Part shown: one piece after another, positions 63,742 to 64,000 of the stretch
Layout of the letters: every line of letters starts with the position of its first letter
Position numbering within the stretch: the stretch's first letter is position 1
NCBI GenBank assembly: GCA_037349315.1
Contig: JBAIAC010000054.1
Coordinates: 3,472,001 to 3,536,000 of the forward strand
Reading direction: 5' to 3'
Length of the DNA stretch: 64,000 bases
From: Chelydra serpentina
Taxonomy: Eukaryota > Chordata > Testudines > Chelydridae
Program-made: the position numbers and the translations under genes
The notes under the pieces: model-generated
The model's database searches: none
What the model was told of the DNA's origin: nothing
Seen by the model: only the letters and a program-made list of their open reading frames with translations

Positions 63742-64000
63742 GTCTAGGCTTTTATGTAGGCCCTGACCCTCTAGTTTGAGTTTTAGAGCGTCATCCTCTT
63801 GTTTTTGGCAGGTGTCTTCTCTGATATCAGCATAAGAGTCAGCTCTAGTTTCCATCCGCTCTTCCGGACTCTCAGCATTTTTATTTATAGGTAAACCCAA
63901 ATTTTCATGTTTCTGCTGTGTCATCTTTTCATAGCTCTCTGCTGATCACATGTCGACCTTATTCACTCCAAGGGGTCTCCGAGCTCTTGACAGCTGGCAA
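63742..64000 (-). other. Unidentified coding-looking segment, minus strand
   Basis: The minus strand from about 63924 reads MTQQKHENLGLPINKN, then AESPEERMETRADSYADI and REDTCQKQEDDALKLKLEGQ, a charged, helix-prone peptide that stays open into the hAT terminus; the same frame is open upstream to about 63950 (ESYEKMTQQK). The last 25 codons are repeated in arm 1 with a few changes. I do not recognise it. It could be a host exon or processed pseudogene, or an ORF1-type transposon product. It runs towards the window end. Confidence 0.3.

Larger units (their letters stand above)
62269..63822. repeat. Inverted duplication of integrase + hAT + unknown segment
   Basis: Arm 1 (62269-63110) and arm 2 (63348-63822) are reverse complements, about 94-97 percent alike by eye, around a spacer of about 237 bp. 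Outer end: AGAGAAGACACCTGCC in arm 1 and GGCAGGTGTCTTCTCT in arm 2. Inner end: GGGTTGAGATGGGG and CCCCATCTCAACCC. Arm 1 alone contains two SINEs (62382-62779) and lacks about 20 bp of integrase near 63014. Both arms contain, from outside in, an unidentified coding-looking segment, the end of a hAT MITE (inverted repeat CAGGGGTTCCCAAAC) and part of the Gypsy integrase. Confidence 0.92.

Overview
This is a gene-poor stretch of vertebrate nuclear DNA, almost certainly from a turtle and most likely a cryptodire. The main evidence is a repeated tRNA-derived SINE whose 3' tail matches the 3' end of the CR1 LINEs in the same window (26.8, 28.6, 40.1, 44.4, 62.4 and 62.6 kb). Turtle-type CR1, Harbinger, hAT and Ty3/Gypsy-like copies add to this. 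I could not support any host protein-coding gene. Nearly every long open frame that reads sensibly belongs to a transposable element, and most are broken.

Layout. 0-9 kb: three minus-strand CR1-clade LINE pieces (the longest, 5.4-7.2 kb, keeps endonuclease and reverse transcriptase remnants), a hairpin MITE, a plus-strand LINE of another lineage (7.8-8.7 kb) and an LTR remnant. 9.1-12.5 kb: a large PIF/Harbinger DNA transposon with a Myb-type partner exon (+), a DDE transposase pseudogene (-) and a third minus-strand ORF I cannot name. 12.5-12.8 kb: two decayed tRNA genes, Glu(UUC) and Met(CAU), both minus. 14.3-16.9 kb: an LTR-like repeat carrying 24.4 copies of a 56-bp unit with no net length change, then a hAT transposase tail. 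17.7-18.6 kb: a hAT MITE with a perfect 8-bp target duplication. 20.7-21.0 kb: a Harbinger-type MITE with TTA target duplications.

22.5-46.4 kb: LINE relics, SINEs, and a Ty3/Gypsy element (28.7-32.7 kb) broken by a SINE and a CR1 insertion; further LINE and LTR copies, including a 644-bp solo LTR with GTAG target duplications (45.7-46.4 kb). 48.2-52.8 kb: an internally deleted CR1, a GC-rich repeat full of TTTAAA motifs, a 324-bp hAT MITE, and the best preserved CR1 of the window (411-codon open frame). 54.4-56.2 kb: a minus-strand DIRS-type gag plus the start of pol. 56.4-58.4 kb: another CR1-clade LINE. 60.2-64 kb: a sushi-like Ty3/Gypsy element whose integrase, fused to half a hAT MITE and to an unidentified coding-looking segment, has been duplicated in inverted orientation; one arm then received two SINEs.

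The elements interact as parasites rather than as a pathway. CR1 reverse transcriptase very probably mobilised the SINEs through the shared tail, and Harbinger and hAT transposases probably mobilised the MITEs with matching ends. Positions of element ends without a target duplication are approximate, since they were judged by eye against other copies in the window and against remembered families.
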